NCBI GenBank assembly: GCA_964370715.1
Contig: CAYJKJ010000013.1
Span: 17,963 to 81,962 of the forward strand
DNA from: CAYJAY01 sp964370715
GTDB lineage: Bacteria; Bacillota; Clostridia; Oscillospirales; Ruminococcaceae
Length of the DNA stretch: 64,000 nucleotides
Direction: 5' to 3'
The position numbers and the translations under genes were made by a program. Positions 1 to 8,294 of this stretch are shown in pieces. How positions within the stretch are numbered: the first letter of the stretch is position 1; each line of letters opens with the position of its first letter. The notes under the pieces were generated by a model. That model worked only from the letters and a program-made list of their open reading frames with translations. It had not been told where the DNA came from and made no database searches.

Positions 1-1
1 T

Positions 2-247
2 GAGGAAGCAGAACACGCAGCAAAATTTGCTGAACTTCTTGGCGAAGTAGTAACCGACAGCACCAAGAAAAACCTTGAACTCAGAGCTGCTGCGGAAGCC
101 GGCGCCTGTATGGGCAAGTTTGAGCTTGCTAAAAAAGCTAAACAACTAAACCTCGACGCTATCCACGACACAGTTCATGAAATGGCTAAAGACGAAGCAA
201 GACACGGCGCAGGTTTCACCGGTCTTCTTGCTAGATATTTTAAATAA
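2..247 (+). CDS. Rubrerythrin family protein (3' part; start lies outside the window)
   Basis: Only the last 81 codons are present. The frame opens with EEAEH and ends with DEARHGAGF...LLARYFK. These are the ExxH diiron ligand motifs and C-terminus of the ferritin-like four-helix bundle of the short clostridial rubrerythrins, which lower intracellular peroxide using electrons from NADH or rubredoxin systems. The upstream part of the helical bundle is missing, and no C-terminal rubredoxin Cys4 domain follows, because TAA comes right after the bundle. A rubredoxin domain at the N-terminus cannot be excluded. The gene is followed within 30 bases by an intrinsic terminator, so it ends its transcription unit. 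It implies an anaerobe coping with oxygen. Confidence 0.85.
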   Translation, partial: EEAEHAAKFAELLGEVVTDSTKKNLELRAAAEAGACMGKFELAKKAKQLNLDAIHDTVHEMAKDEARHGAGFTGLLARYFK

Positions 248-273
248 ACAAAATATATACATATTAAATATTA

Positions 274-311
274 AAAGGCTGCGACAATTTCGTCACAGCC
301 TTAAATATTTT
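274..311. terminator. Intrinsic terminator between convergent genes
   Basis: AAGGCTGCGAC (275-285) pairs with GTCACAGCCTT (292-302) with one C/A mismatch. A T-rich run follows on the plus strand and TTTTAAT on the minus strand. It can serve both the rubrerythrin gene and the rhomboid-like gene. A hairpin with the same core and the same mismatch recurs at 46638-46678. Confidence 0.85.
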
Positions 312-324
312 TATCAAAATCACT

Positions 325-933
325 TTATCGCCTTGTAAATCGCTTAATTGATTTAATTATATTTGGATAGAAAAACAATATAACGTTAACAAGAGAAAAC
401 AATATCGATGCTTTCATATACAATGCACCCGTTATAAATGTATACGCATATACAATCAAGTTGAAAAACGCTAGGTATTTAATTCTTACCGGAAAAACAA
501 AGAAAAGACGGATTTCATATTCCGGGTATAAAAGAGCAAACGCAAAGAAAAGCGATAGGTTGATAAATGTGTTTGACCCAAAACCCGTTATTGTTCCGGC
601 AACAATTGCACCCAGTATTCCGATTAGGTAGTAGACGTTAAACAAAAACGAACCCCATTCGCTTTCAAGAGCATACCCAATAATATAATAGAAATAAAGA
701 ACAATCAATAAAAAGACCGGCGAGGTTGACGGGGGAATAAAGATAAATGTTATTAATCTCCACACCTCGCCTTGCAGAACCATCGACATATCCAACGTCA
801 AAAGCGACATAAACCCCGGCTTTATCATGTTAGCAAGAAAAACAAATGCTTGAGCGCAAACAATTATAAGCATAAGGTTGGTGATAGAGTATTTACCGTA
901 TTTATAGCTTAACCTATATAGTTTTCTCATCAT
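325..933 (-). CDS. Rhomboid-like integral membrane protein, probably proteolytically inactive
   Basis: This 202-residue protein has about six hydrophobic segments. It has the general rhomboid layout: a WRL motif in the loop after the first membrane segment (about residue 58), then closely spaced helices. The catalytic GxSG motif expected in the fourth helix is absent (that stretch reads FINLSLFFAFALLYPE), and the last helix has no histidine. The Ser-His dyad is therefore missing and peptidase activity is unlikely. Inactive rhomboid relatives are known to bind membrane proteins without cutting them, but no function can be assigned here. The start was chosen because GAGGTG sits 8 bases before the first ATG of an ATGATG pair. 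The gene stands alone with its own promoter and faces the rubrerythrin gene. Confidence 0.7.
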   Translation of the reverse strand: MMRKLYRLSYKYGKYSITNLMLIIVCAQAFVFLANMIKPGFMSLLTLDMSMVLQGEVWRLITFIFIPPSTSPVFLLIVLYFYYIIGYALESEWGSFLFNVYYLIGILGAIVAGTITGFGSNTFINLSLFFAFALLYPEYEIRLFFVFPVRIKYLAFFNLIVYAYTFITGALYMKASILFSLVNVILFFYPNIIKSIKRFTRR

Positions 934-958
934 AATAATTACACCTCACTGTATATAT

Positions 959-987
959 AGTATATAATAATATTAGCAACTATTCAA
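959..987 (-). promoter_or_regulatory. Sigma-A-type promoter for the rhomboid-like gene
   Basis: Read on the minus strand, TTGAAT (987-982) and TATACT (964-959) are separated by 17 bases. They lie about 26 bases upstream of the 933 start codon. Confidence 0.6.
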
Positions 988-1069
988 TAAAAATTTGTCT
1001 TAACAGTTTGATTATACGTTGTTTAGTTAAAGTTTAATTAAAATTTTTTAAAAAATATAGAAAAATATA

Positions 1070-1097
1070 TTGCTTTTATTTTTTTTCATGGTATAAT
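1070..1097 (+). promoter_or_regulatory. Promoter of tRNA-Leu
   Basis: TTGCTT (1070-1075), a 16-base spacer and a perfect TATAAT (1092-1097) lie 35 bases upstream of the tRNA 5' end. Confidence 0.75.
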
Positions 1098-1131
1098 ATT
1101 ATTCGTAGGGTTAATAAACTCTATCGAGTGC

Positions 1132-1215
1132 GCGCGCGTGGCGGAATTGGCAGACGCGCTAGACTTAGGATCTAGTGTCTTTGACGTGGGGGTTCAAGTC
1201 CCTTCGCGCGCACCA
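1132..1215 (+). tRNA. tRNA-Leu (anticodon UAG)
   Basis: The acceptor stem GCGCGCG (1132-1138) pairs perfectly with CGCGCGC (1205-1211), followed by discriminator A and an encoded CCA. The anticodon stem CTAGA/TCTAG encloses the loop CTTAGGA, giving anticodon TAG, which reads CUN leucine codons. A long variable arm and a GGTTCAAGTCC T-arm are present, as expected for a class II tRNA. A small palindrome GCAACG-TAA-CGTTGC (1216-1230) and a terminator follow. Confidence 0.97.
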
Positions 1216-1239
1216 GCAACGTAACGTTGCATCAAATCA

Positions 1240-1269
1240 GACATCGAGTAAAGCTCGGTGTCTTTTTTT
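1240..1269 (+). terminator. Terminator of tRNA-Leu
   Basis: GACATCGAG (1240-1248) pairs with CTCGGTGTC (1254-1262), with one T-G wobble, followed by seven T. Confidence 0.9.
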
Positions 1270-1722
1270 GGCTTTTTGTCAAATGTAGGGGTAACCCGGC
1301 AAAAAGAAAGAGTGTGTATACGTTTTTTCGACCCTTATAAGGTTAACACTAAATCTAAATCCGAACCATTCCCGATGATAATTCGTATCGGTGAAGGGTT
1401 CGGATTGTTGCTTTATAGGTGCATAACAAATACCGTAAAACTTATTTGTCTATTGTTATAAACTGCGTTTATTTTTTTGTATATAATATCAAAAAAACTC
1501 TATATCAAAAGACAAATCATAAAAAAAGAGTTATAATACCTATATATTAACAAACCTCTTAATATCAAATAAATCTCCGCCCACAAACCCCATATATGAA
1601 AAGACTTGCGAGATTTTCTTTGATTTTTTCGAAACGGTTTATCTATCAATGTTAATTGAACCGGCAATTTAATTAAAGCTTAAACTAACTATCTGTAAAA
1701 AACGACAGGAGCAAAAAACGTT
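1270..1722. other. Intergenic region upstream of the MoxR operon
   Basis: About 450 bases without a convincing gene. It holds an inverted repeat at 1360-1404 (listed separately). A weak promoter candidate lies at 1509-1537: AAGACA, 17 bases, TATAAT. This would give the operon a 5' untranslated region of roughly 180 bases. A 67-codon open frame at 1258-1461 starts inside the tRNA terminator and looks random. Confidence 0.5.
1360..1404. repeat. Imperfect 17-bp inverted repeat
   Basis: TCCGAACC.TTC..CGAT at 1360-1376 is complementary to ATCGGTGAAGGGTTCGGA at 1387-1404, apart from one mismatch and one extra base, with a loop of about 10 bases. No U-run follows directly, so it is not a typical terminator. 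Its role is unknown. Confidence 0.6.
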
Positions 1723-2829
1723 ATGAAGGAATTAAAACAAACGACCGAGCTAAAATATCAAAAGCAACTGAAAGCGCTTGCAAACAACGATAGCGAAATA
1801 AAACCGATTAATTGGGTTTTATCCCCAAAGGCGGTGCGAACGTTTATTTTAGGGAGCAAAACTCCGCTTGATTTTAACGGTGAACAGATAGCTATCAACC
1901 AAAAGTTTTTCGGTGACGACGGATTGGTCGAAAGGGCGATTATAACGCTTGCGACAAACCGCGGGCTTATGCTTGTTGGTGAACCGGGAACTGCGAAAAC
2001 GATGCTTTCGGAGCTTCTCTCGGCGGCAATAAGCGGAATTAGCACCAACACGGTTCAAGGTTCCGCCGGAACAACGGAGGATATGATTAAATACAGCTTT
2101 AACTATGCGCTTCTTTTGGAAAAAGGACCTATAAAAGAAACGCTCGTTCCCTCACCTCTTTATATCGGAATGGATAAAGGGATTATAACAAGGTTTGAGG
2201 AGATAACAAGAACGCCGGCAGAGATACAAGACAGCTTGATAAGCGTGCTTTCAGACAAGGTTTTAAACATCCCCGAGCTTAAAGAGGATAACCTGCTTTT
2301 CGCAAAACCCGGGTTTAATATAATAGCTACTGCCAACACGAGGGACAAAGGAGTAAACGAGATGAGCAGCGCTTTAAAACGTCGTTTTAACTTTGAAACT
2401 GTGCAACCGATTAAAAGCATAAAACTTGAAACCGAGATAATTATGTCTCAAGTAGCGGAACTTTCGGCGGAAAATTTAATCGAACTTAAACCGAGAGAAG
2501 ATATAGCGCAGCTTGTCGCTACGATATACCATGAACTCCGAAACGGCGTTACAATAGATGGGGAAAAGATATCTAAACCCTCAAACGTTATGAGTACAGC
2601 GGAGGCGGTTTCGATATACTATCAAACTATGATATCAGCGTATTATTACAAAGACGGAAACATAGTTCTTGATGAACTTATTGAAAACATTTCAAACGCT
2701 ACTGCAAAGGAAAACAGCGACGATTTGGTTGTTCTTAAAAATTATTTTAATACTATTGTAAAAAACAGAGCAAAAAACGAGGAAAGTTTATGGAAAAAGC
2801 TGTTTCAAAACAAGAAATTGCAAGGTTAA
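1723..2829 (+). CDS. MoxR-family AAA+ ATPase, YehL-like
   Basis: This 368-residue AAA+ ATPase has Walker A GEPGTAKT at 86-93. The Walker B region FEEITR is at about 158-163, where the usual DEINR reads EEITR. The sensor 1 asparagine lies in TANTRD (about 203-208), and the arginine finger region ALKRRF at 217-222. MoxR ATPases are chaperone-like machines that work with VWA-domain partners, and the next genes encode one. Gene order matches the YehL subfamily of MoxR proteins. It heads a plus-strand operon, and its last 40 bases overlap the next gene. AGGAG lies 11 bases before the ATG. Family assignment is secure; the substrate of this ATPase group is unknown. Confidence 0.9.
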   Translation: MKELKQTTELKYQKQLKALANNDSEIKPINWVLSPKAVRTFILGSKTPLDFNGEQIAINQKFFGDDGLVERAIITLATNRGLMLVGEPGTAKTMLSELLSAAISGISTNTVQGSAGTTEDMIKYSFNYALLLEKGPIKETLVPSPLYIGMDKGIITRFEEITRTPAEIQDSLISVLSDKVLNIPELKEDNLLFAKPGFNIIATANTRDKGVNEMSSALKRRFNFETVQPIKSIKLETEIIMSQVAELSAENLIELKPREDIAQLVATIYHELRNGVTIDGEKISKPSNVMSTAEAVSIYYQTMISAYYYKDGNIVLDELIENISNATAKENSDDLVVLKNYFNTIVKNRAKNEESLWKKLFQNKKLQG

Positions 2830-5204
2830 TGCCTTTTGATTACAACGATAATGTTTTATATTTTCCGATTCGTCACCATAGCCCCGTTTGTTCGGTTCAA
2901 CTAAAACGAGTTGTCGAGCAATATGCCCCCGATTGCATCTTAATAGAAGGACCCGAAAACGCAAACGACATTATAAAATATCTTGCCGACAACGAGACGA
3001 TGTTTCCAGCCGCGCTATATTATACTTACAAAGACAATAACAGCTTGGTTAAAAGCGAAAATATCGAAAACAATCAACAAGACGGGTCGCCCAACATAAA
3101 AAGCTACAGTTGCTACTATCCCGTTTTGGAATATTCGCCCGAACTTGTCGCCATAAAACTTGCGTCAGAACTTGGCATCAAGGCTCGGTTTATCGATATG
3201 ACGTTTGGGAAAAGGCTGGTTGCGACAAGCGAGCAAAAAGGTGTTAGAAAACTTGCAGAGAAAAACAGCTATAGCGACGATTATCTTTTATCGTCTACCG
3301 CTATAGCAAACGCTCTTTGCGAAAAAACAGGCTTTTCGGATTTCGATAGTTTTTGGGAGGCGCATTTTGAAGTCAACGGTTTAAGCCTTTCGCCCGCTGA
3401 GTTTGTGTTGGCATTTAACAGTTATACATATCTATTAAGAAAAGGAACGACAAAAACGGATCTTTTAGAGGACGGAACTCTTTTAAGGGAGCGGTTTATG
3501 TGTAGCCATATTAAAACCGCAAAACAGCAATATAAAAAAATTCTTGTCGTAACGGGAGGTTTTCATACCTATGGCTTGATACATCCCGAAAACGATACAA
3601 CGATAAGCGAGCCTAACATAAACCAAGACGACGAGAGCATATATTTAATGCCGTATTCTATGGAGGAGACCGATGCGCTAAACGGCTATGCAAGCGGTAT
3701 GGTGTCTCCGGGTTTTTATCAAAAGGTTTGGGAAAACATTCTAGAAAAACAACAACTTCCGTATGAAAAAGCAGTTACCGATTTTATAATACAAACTGCA
3801 AAAAACAGCAAAAGCAGCTTGGCAGCGATAACCGTTTCAGACGAGATATCGGCTTTAAACGTTGCTAAAGGGTTAGCTTTGCTTCGAGGAAAAGAGCAAT
3901 GCGGAAAATATGAATGTAAAGACGGCATTATGTCGGCTTTTATAAAGGGGGATATAAATCCCGCAACCGAATATCCATTAGACGTTTTAAAAGATTTTTT
4001 TAAAGGTTCTAGGGTTGGGCAGATACCGAAAGATTGCCCTGCCCCGCCGATAGTTAAGGATTTTCTCGAACTTGCTAAAAAGTATAGACTGAAAATCGAC
4101 CTTTCATTAAAAAACGAGATAACTTTAAACGTCTTCTCAAAACCGCTTCATCGAGAGATAAGCCGTTTTTTTCATACTTTGATTTTTTTAGATTGCGGAT
4201 TTGTCATCCAAAAAAGAGGTAGCCGGATTTGGGACGACAAGGACAAAAACCTTATTCGAGAGATTTTTGAATACCGCTTCTCCCCTCTCGTTTTAACGAG
4301 GTTAACGGAACATTCCCCAAATGGCGGAACGGTTAAGCTTTCTGCATACAATATCTTGCTTAATAAAATTAAAAAAGCAATTTGCACGAAAGATTGCGCT
4401 CTTCTTTTAATCGATTGCTATTTAATGGGACTTAGAGATACGCTTGGAATATTAAAGAACAAAACAAAAGATATAATAAATCTAGACGATGATTTTTTCT
4501 CGATAGGCGACGGTCTTTTTCATCTTGTGAAAATCTATAATATTTCAAAGTTTTACGGCGAAGAGAATAAACTTGATTTTATTAATTTAATAGATCTTTG
4601 TTTTAAAAGAGCTCTATTAACGATTGAATATATAAAAAATTGTAATTCGGATGTCGAACAAAAAGCGGTTAGGATTATAAAACTTTTATATGATATCTCG
4701 TCGAAAATAGTTTTTTCAAGCCAAAAGATTGAACTTTTGGAAACGCTTGAAAAGCTTTTAAACTCGAACAACATCAATTCGGTAATCTTTGGCGCAATAA
4801 GCGGAATACTGTATGGCTCAAACCGTTTGTCCTCCGCAGACATAACAAAAAGTTTTAACGGGTTTTTAACGCAACCCACCCTTGCAGACGAGGCGACGAA
4901 ATTTTTAAACGGCGTTTTCTATACTGCTCGAGATATAGTTTTTGTAGGCGACGACTTTTTGAAAAATATATCAAACCTTTTAAATACCCTTTCTCCTGAT
5001 GAATTTATAAAACTTCTTCCCGATTTAAAGCTAGCATTTAGCTATTTTACAAGCTCCGAAATATATAGGATTTCGAAATCCGTAGCAAAAATGTTGTCAA
5101 TAGAGGAGAATATTCTCAACAAAGAGGGTGTGCCTGAACAAACCATTATCTATGGAGAGCGGTTAAATCAGCATCTTTTAGATAGGTTGAAGGAGGAAAA
5201 CTAG
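2790..5204 (+). CDS. DUF5682 family protein, YehM-like
   Basis: This 804-residue protein starts 40 bases inside the preceding ATPase gene, with GAGGA upstream, suggesting translational coupling. The N-terminal 300 residues carry the recognisable part: FPIRHHSP at 25-32, ILIEGP at 50-55, and VVTGGFHTYGL at about 254-264. Spaced histidines with an EGP motif resemble the ChaN/TraB/EreA-type fold, which includes haem-binding proteins and putative metal-dependent hydrolases. That resemblance is inferred from motifs. The remaining 500 residues look alpha-helical and repeat-like, with no recognised motif. In E. coli the equivalent protein YehM lies between YehL and YehP and is uncharacterised. Confidence 0.75.
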   Translation: MEKAVSKQEIARLMPFDYNDNVLYFPIRHHSPVCSVQLKRVVEQYAPDCILIEGPENANDIIKYLADNETMFPAALYYTYKDNNSLVKSENIENNQQDGSPNIKSYSCYYPVLEYSPELVAIKLASELGIKARFIDMTFGKRLVATSEQKGVRKLAEKNSYSDDYLLSSTAIANALCEKTGFSDFDSFWEAHFEVNGLSLSPAEFVLAFNSYTYLLRKGTTKTDLLEDGTLLRERFMCSHIKTAKQQYKKILVVTGGFHTYGLIHPENDTTISEPNINQDDESIYLMPYSMEETDALNGYASGMVSPGFYQKVWENILEKQQLPYEKAVTDFIIQTAKNSKSSLAAITVSDEISALNVAKGLALLRGKEQCGKYECKDGIMSAFIKGDINPATEYPLDVLKDFFKGSRVGQIPKDCPAPPIVKDFLELAKKYRLKIDLSLKNEITLNVFSKPLHREISRFFHTLIFLDCGFVIQKRGSRIWDDKDKNLIREIFEYRFSPLVLTRLTEHSPNGGTVKLSAYNILLNKIKKAICTKDCALLLIDCYLMGLRDTLGILKNKTKDIINLDDDFFSIGDGLFHLVKIYNISKFYGEENKLDFINLIDLCFKRALLTIEYIKNCNSDVEQKAVRIIKLLYDISSKIVFSSQKIELLETLEKLLNSNNINSVIFGAISGILYGSNRLSSADITKSFNGFLTQPTLADEATKFLNGVFYTARDIVFVGDDFLKNISNLLNTLSPDEFIKLLPDLKLAFSYFTSSEIYRISKSVAKMLSIEENILNKEGVPEQTIIYGERLNQHLLDRLKEEN

Positions 5205-6323
5205 TTGGATAAACAAACCGAAACAAACCGTTGGAGGCTTATACTCGGGCAAAGTTCAAGCGAATATCTAAATTTTGATAACAGCTCATTTCTTGAAACA
5301 GAACAGACCCTTGAATATCTCTATTCAAGGGAGCGAGGGGGCGACGAGTATGATATATCGGGAAAAAGCGGTTCGCAAGCTCCTACAAACCTAACCGCTG
5401 TGACATGGATAGAAAACGTCCGAAAGCTGTTTCCGAAAGAGGTTGTCGAAAAGATAGAGCGACACGCCGTCGAAGAGTTTAACCTTGTTGAACTTCTTTG
5501 CGACAAACAGACGCTTATTAACATGGAGCCTAACCATAGGCTTTTAAAAAGTATACTCAATTTCAAACATCTCATGAGCGAAGAAGTTTTAGAGGTTGCA
5601 AACGGATTGGTTAAAAAGATTGTAGACGAGATTAAAGAGAAACTTGAACAAGATATAAAAAGATCTTTGCTCGGAAAGGTTAATCGAAACGCTGCGAGCA
5701 ACATTAGGGTATACCGCAACTTTGACGTTAAAAAAACCGTTAAAAACAACCTTAAAAACTACGACCCAAAACGCAACAAACTTATACTAGACAGGGTCTA
5801 TTTTAACAGCAACATTAAACGTTATAACAACTATCGCATAATTATAGTTGTAGACGAGAGCGGCTCTATGCTTGATTCGGTTATCCATAGCGCTATTATG
5901 GCGGCTATCTTCGCAAAACTTCCGATGCTTGATGTTAAGCTAATAATATTTGATACCGAGATAGTTGATTTAAGCGGTTATATCGATGACCCTGTCGAAA
6001 CGCTTATGAAAATCCGTCTTGGCGGCGGAACGAATATCGGAAAAGCGTTAAGCTATGCCGCTTCTTTGGTCGATATGCCAAGTAAAACAATAGCGGTTTT
6101 GGTGTCGGATCTTTTCGAGGGTGGCGACCCTCGCCATATGTATACCGCTATAAAAGAACTTGTTGACAGCGGAGTTCGGTTCGTTTCGCTAACCGCCCTT
6201 GATGATAATTGCGAACCCGTCTTCGACAGAGCCGCCGCTAAAAACATAGCAAACCTTGGCGGTTATGTTGCGGCGCTTACCCCCGAAAAACTCTGCGATT
6301 TTATAGGGAAAGTTATAAGATAG
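5205..6323 (+). CDS. VWA-domain protein, partner of the MoxR ATPase (YehP-like)
   Basis: This is a 372-residue protein. A helical N-terminal half (about 65-200) is followed by a von Willebrand A domain with a complete MIDAS metal site: DESGS at 217-221, a threonine in GGGTN near 276, and an aspartate in SDLFEGG near 302. MoxR ATPases typically remodel or load metal onto targets through such VWA proteins. Translation probably starts at TTG 5205, directly after the preceding TAG stop, because AGGAGG lies 8 bases upstream and no ATG fits. A 48-base gap separates it from the next gene. No signal peptide is visible, so it should be cytoplasmic. Confidence 0.9.
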   Translation: MDKQTETNRWRLILGQSSSEYLNFDNSSFLETEQTLEYLYSRERGGDEYDISGKSGSQAPTNLTAVTWIENVRKLFPKEVVEKIERHAVEEFNLVELLCDKQTLINMEPNHRLLKSILNFKHLMSEEVLEVANGLVKKIVDEIKEKLEQDIKRSLLGKVNRNAASNIRVYRNFDVKKTVKNNLKNYDPKRNKLILDRVYFNSNIKRYNNYRIIIVVDESGSMLDSVIHSAIMAAIFAKLPMLDVKLIIFDTEIVDLSGYIDDPVETLMKIRLGGGTNIGKALSYAASLVDMPSKTIAVLVSDLFEGGDPRHMYTAIKELVDSGVRFVSLTALDDNCEPVFDRAAAKNIANLGGYVAALTPEKLCDFIGKVIR

Positions 6324-6371
6324 AGTTTTTCTTATAGTTCTGTTTAGAATAACAAAAATGAGGTTTTCGAG

Positions 6372-7964
6372 ATGGATTTTAAAAAATATGATGACGAGTA
6401 TCTTATAGCGGTTACAAATAAAGGGACGGTTAACCGAGCTTATAAAGACCTCTTAGATTTAAAGATTAATATAACGGAAAGTAACGGCGATATCGTTGCA
6501 ACCTTTTCCGACATAACGGTAAATTTAAAAGAAAATCTTTTTGAAAGTTCCTGCAGTTGCCCATCTAAAACGCTTTGCAAACATATTGTTATGTCGGTTT
6601 TGCATCTTAGAAAAAGCGAGACACAGGACGATTTTTCTGAAAACCAACTAGAACAGATATCGCTTGATATCGATGAGATAGTTAATTTCCCCGAGCAAAA
6701 ACTTTTAATCAAGCTAAACTCTTCGGCGAAAAACCAACTTTATTCCGATTTAAAAAACGGCAACTTCCCAAACATCGAACAAAAAAACTTTGTTTTGGTT
6801 GAACTTTTTGACGGGCATAAAGTGCGCCTATTTACCCCGCTTAAAAACAGCGTTTGCGGTTGCAAAAGTTCCGAAATGTGTAGACATAAGGCTTTGGCTA
6901 TATTATACTATAAAGCAAAAAGCGGATTTTTTGACCCCGAAATTTTAAAGGACGACAAGAAAAACGAGGTTGATATACAAAAGGTGCATAATTTTTGCAA
7001 ACGACTTGAAAGCGAAATCGCCGACCTTTTCTATGTTGGGCTTTCTCGTTTGCCAAACTCCGCCACGGAACAGTTTGAAAAGTTGGCTCTATATGCGCAT
7101 AATTCAAGGGTAGCAACGCTTGAAAAAAACGTTCGAGAGATTTCCGCTATGCTTAAAAGCTATTTTAACCGAGACATACATTTCAGCGAAGCTCTGCTTT
7201 TAAAAAAGCTAACCGATTGTTTTTTTATATCTAAAAAAATTATAGCCGAAACCGATCCACCAAAACTTAAAATGTTAATCGGAAGTTTTCGGGACGAGTA
7301 CATCGATGTTGGCGAAAAGACTTTTATTCCGCTTGGCGAAAGATATTTTGAAACGCTAAGCGGTTATGCCGGAAACGTCTATTATTTTTTGGAGCAAACT
7401 CTAGGTAAAGTCTATAGCTTTTCCGACATTCGCCCGACTTTTTACGATATAAAGGATACTAGCAGTTCGGCAGGGCTTCTCCCTTGGGATATGAACTGCG
7501 ATTTAAAAGCACTTACCGAGCATATATTTACTCTCAAAAACCCAAAAGCAAATTTTGAAAGACGGCTTTCGTCCTCTAAAGAAACAAAAGGTTTTTTAAA
7601 ACAGCCTATAAACAAAACTCCTCCAATCCCAAACAACTTAATAACATATGATTTTAGAGAACTTGTTACAACAACGGAAAAAAACGAAAACGACAGGGTA
7701 GCTTTTGTTATGGCTAAAGGGATAGCAGATTTCGGAACAAACTCTATAAATCAGGTTTTTTATCTAACGGTTACCGATAAAAACGGTTTTCCTATATCGA
7801 TAGAGCTTAAAATAAACGCCGCAAATAAAGATATTATAAATACGCTCGAAATGTTTTGCAAAAATCCGTTTTCCCCAACTCTTTTTATTGGAATTGTTTA
7901 TCAAGAAAACGGACAACTCAAAATTAATCCGATTGATTATTTTAAAGGTTTTAAACCGATATAA
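6372..7964 (+). CDS. Protein with two SWIM zinc fingers (YehQ-like)
   Basis: In this 530-residue protein, two zinc-binding SWIM motifs of identical spacing are visible. One is C61-x-C63-x5-C69-x-H71 (CSCPSKTLCKH) and the other C162-x-C164-x5-C170-x-H172 (CGCKSSEMCRH). SWIM fingers bind nucleic acid or protein partners and are a regular companion of MoxR-VWA gene groups. The C-terminal two thirds is a mixed helical region ending in a probable beta domain (about 420-530), with no motif I recognise. GAGG before the ATG supports the start, and the gene shares the operon direction with short gaps on both sides. Confidence 0.85.
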   Translation: MDFKKYDDEYLIAVTNKGTVNRAYKDLLDLKINITESNGDIVATFSDITVNLKENLFESSCSCPSKTLCKHIVMSVLHLRKSETQDDFSENQLEQISLDIDEIVNFPEQKLLIKLNSSAKNQLYSDLKNGNFPNIEQKNFVLVELFDGHKVRLFTPLKNSVCGCKSSEMCRHKALAILYYKAKSGFFDPEILKDDKKNEVDIQKVHNFCKRLESEIADLFYVGLSRLPNSATEQFEKLALYAHNSRVATLEKNVREISAMLKSYFNRDIHFSEALLLKKLTDCFFISKKIIAETDPPKLKMLIGSFRDEYIDVGEKTFIPLGERYFETLSGYAGNVYYFLEQTLGKVYSFSDIRPTFYDIKDTSSSAGLLPWDMNCDLKALTEHIFTLKNPKANFERRLSSSKETKGFLKQPINKTPPIPNNLITYDFRELVTTTEKNENDRVAFVMAKGIADFGTNSINQVFYLTVTDKNGFPISIELKINAANKDIINTLEMFCKNPFSPTLFIGIVYQENGQLKINPIDYFKGFKPI

Positions 7965-7985
7965 AAAACTAATGAGGTATATAAC

Positions 7986-8273
7986 ATGAAAGATTTGATG
8001 TTGACCGTCGAGACCGCTATGGTAAACCTTTTTAGTGTTGGCATACAAAATGTTCCGAAAAAATTTTTAATCGAGCTTTGCGACATTGCAAAACTTTGCA
8101 GTCTATATAAAATTTCGGTTTTATCAGACGAGATTTTTTCGCTTTGTTCGCTTTTGGAACGGCCGAAACAAAACGAGGTTGCTATAACCGAAAAGATACT
8201 TTATATTATTAAATGCGTGGATATTTTAAATCACAAGATAGGTTATGATGAACTTTTGGGAACTGATTATTAA
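7986..8273 (+). CDS. Small unknown protein of the MoxR operon
   Basis: A 95-residue, mainly helical protein with no recognised family. It has four cysteines (in LCDIAKLC, FSLC and IIKCV) without metal-ligand spacing, no signal peptide and no membrane segment. It lies 21 bases after the SWIM gene and 21 bases before the first DUF4132 gene, with TGAGG upstream of its ATG. It is therefore probably translated as part of the same operon. It may be an adaptor for one of the large neighbours, but nothing in the sequence proves this. Confidence 0.6.
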   Translation: MKDLMLTVETAMVNLFSVGIQNVPKKFLIELCDIAKLCSLYKISVLSDEIFSLCSLLERPKQNEVAITEKILYIIKCVDILNHKIGYDELLGTDY

Positions 8274-8294
8274 TTTAAAAAGGGGTATGCCGAT

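Noticed and set aside
1258..1461. 67-codon plus-strand open frame after tRNA-Leu
   Set aside because: It starts inside the tRNA terminator, has no ribosome-binding site and its composition is not protein-like.
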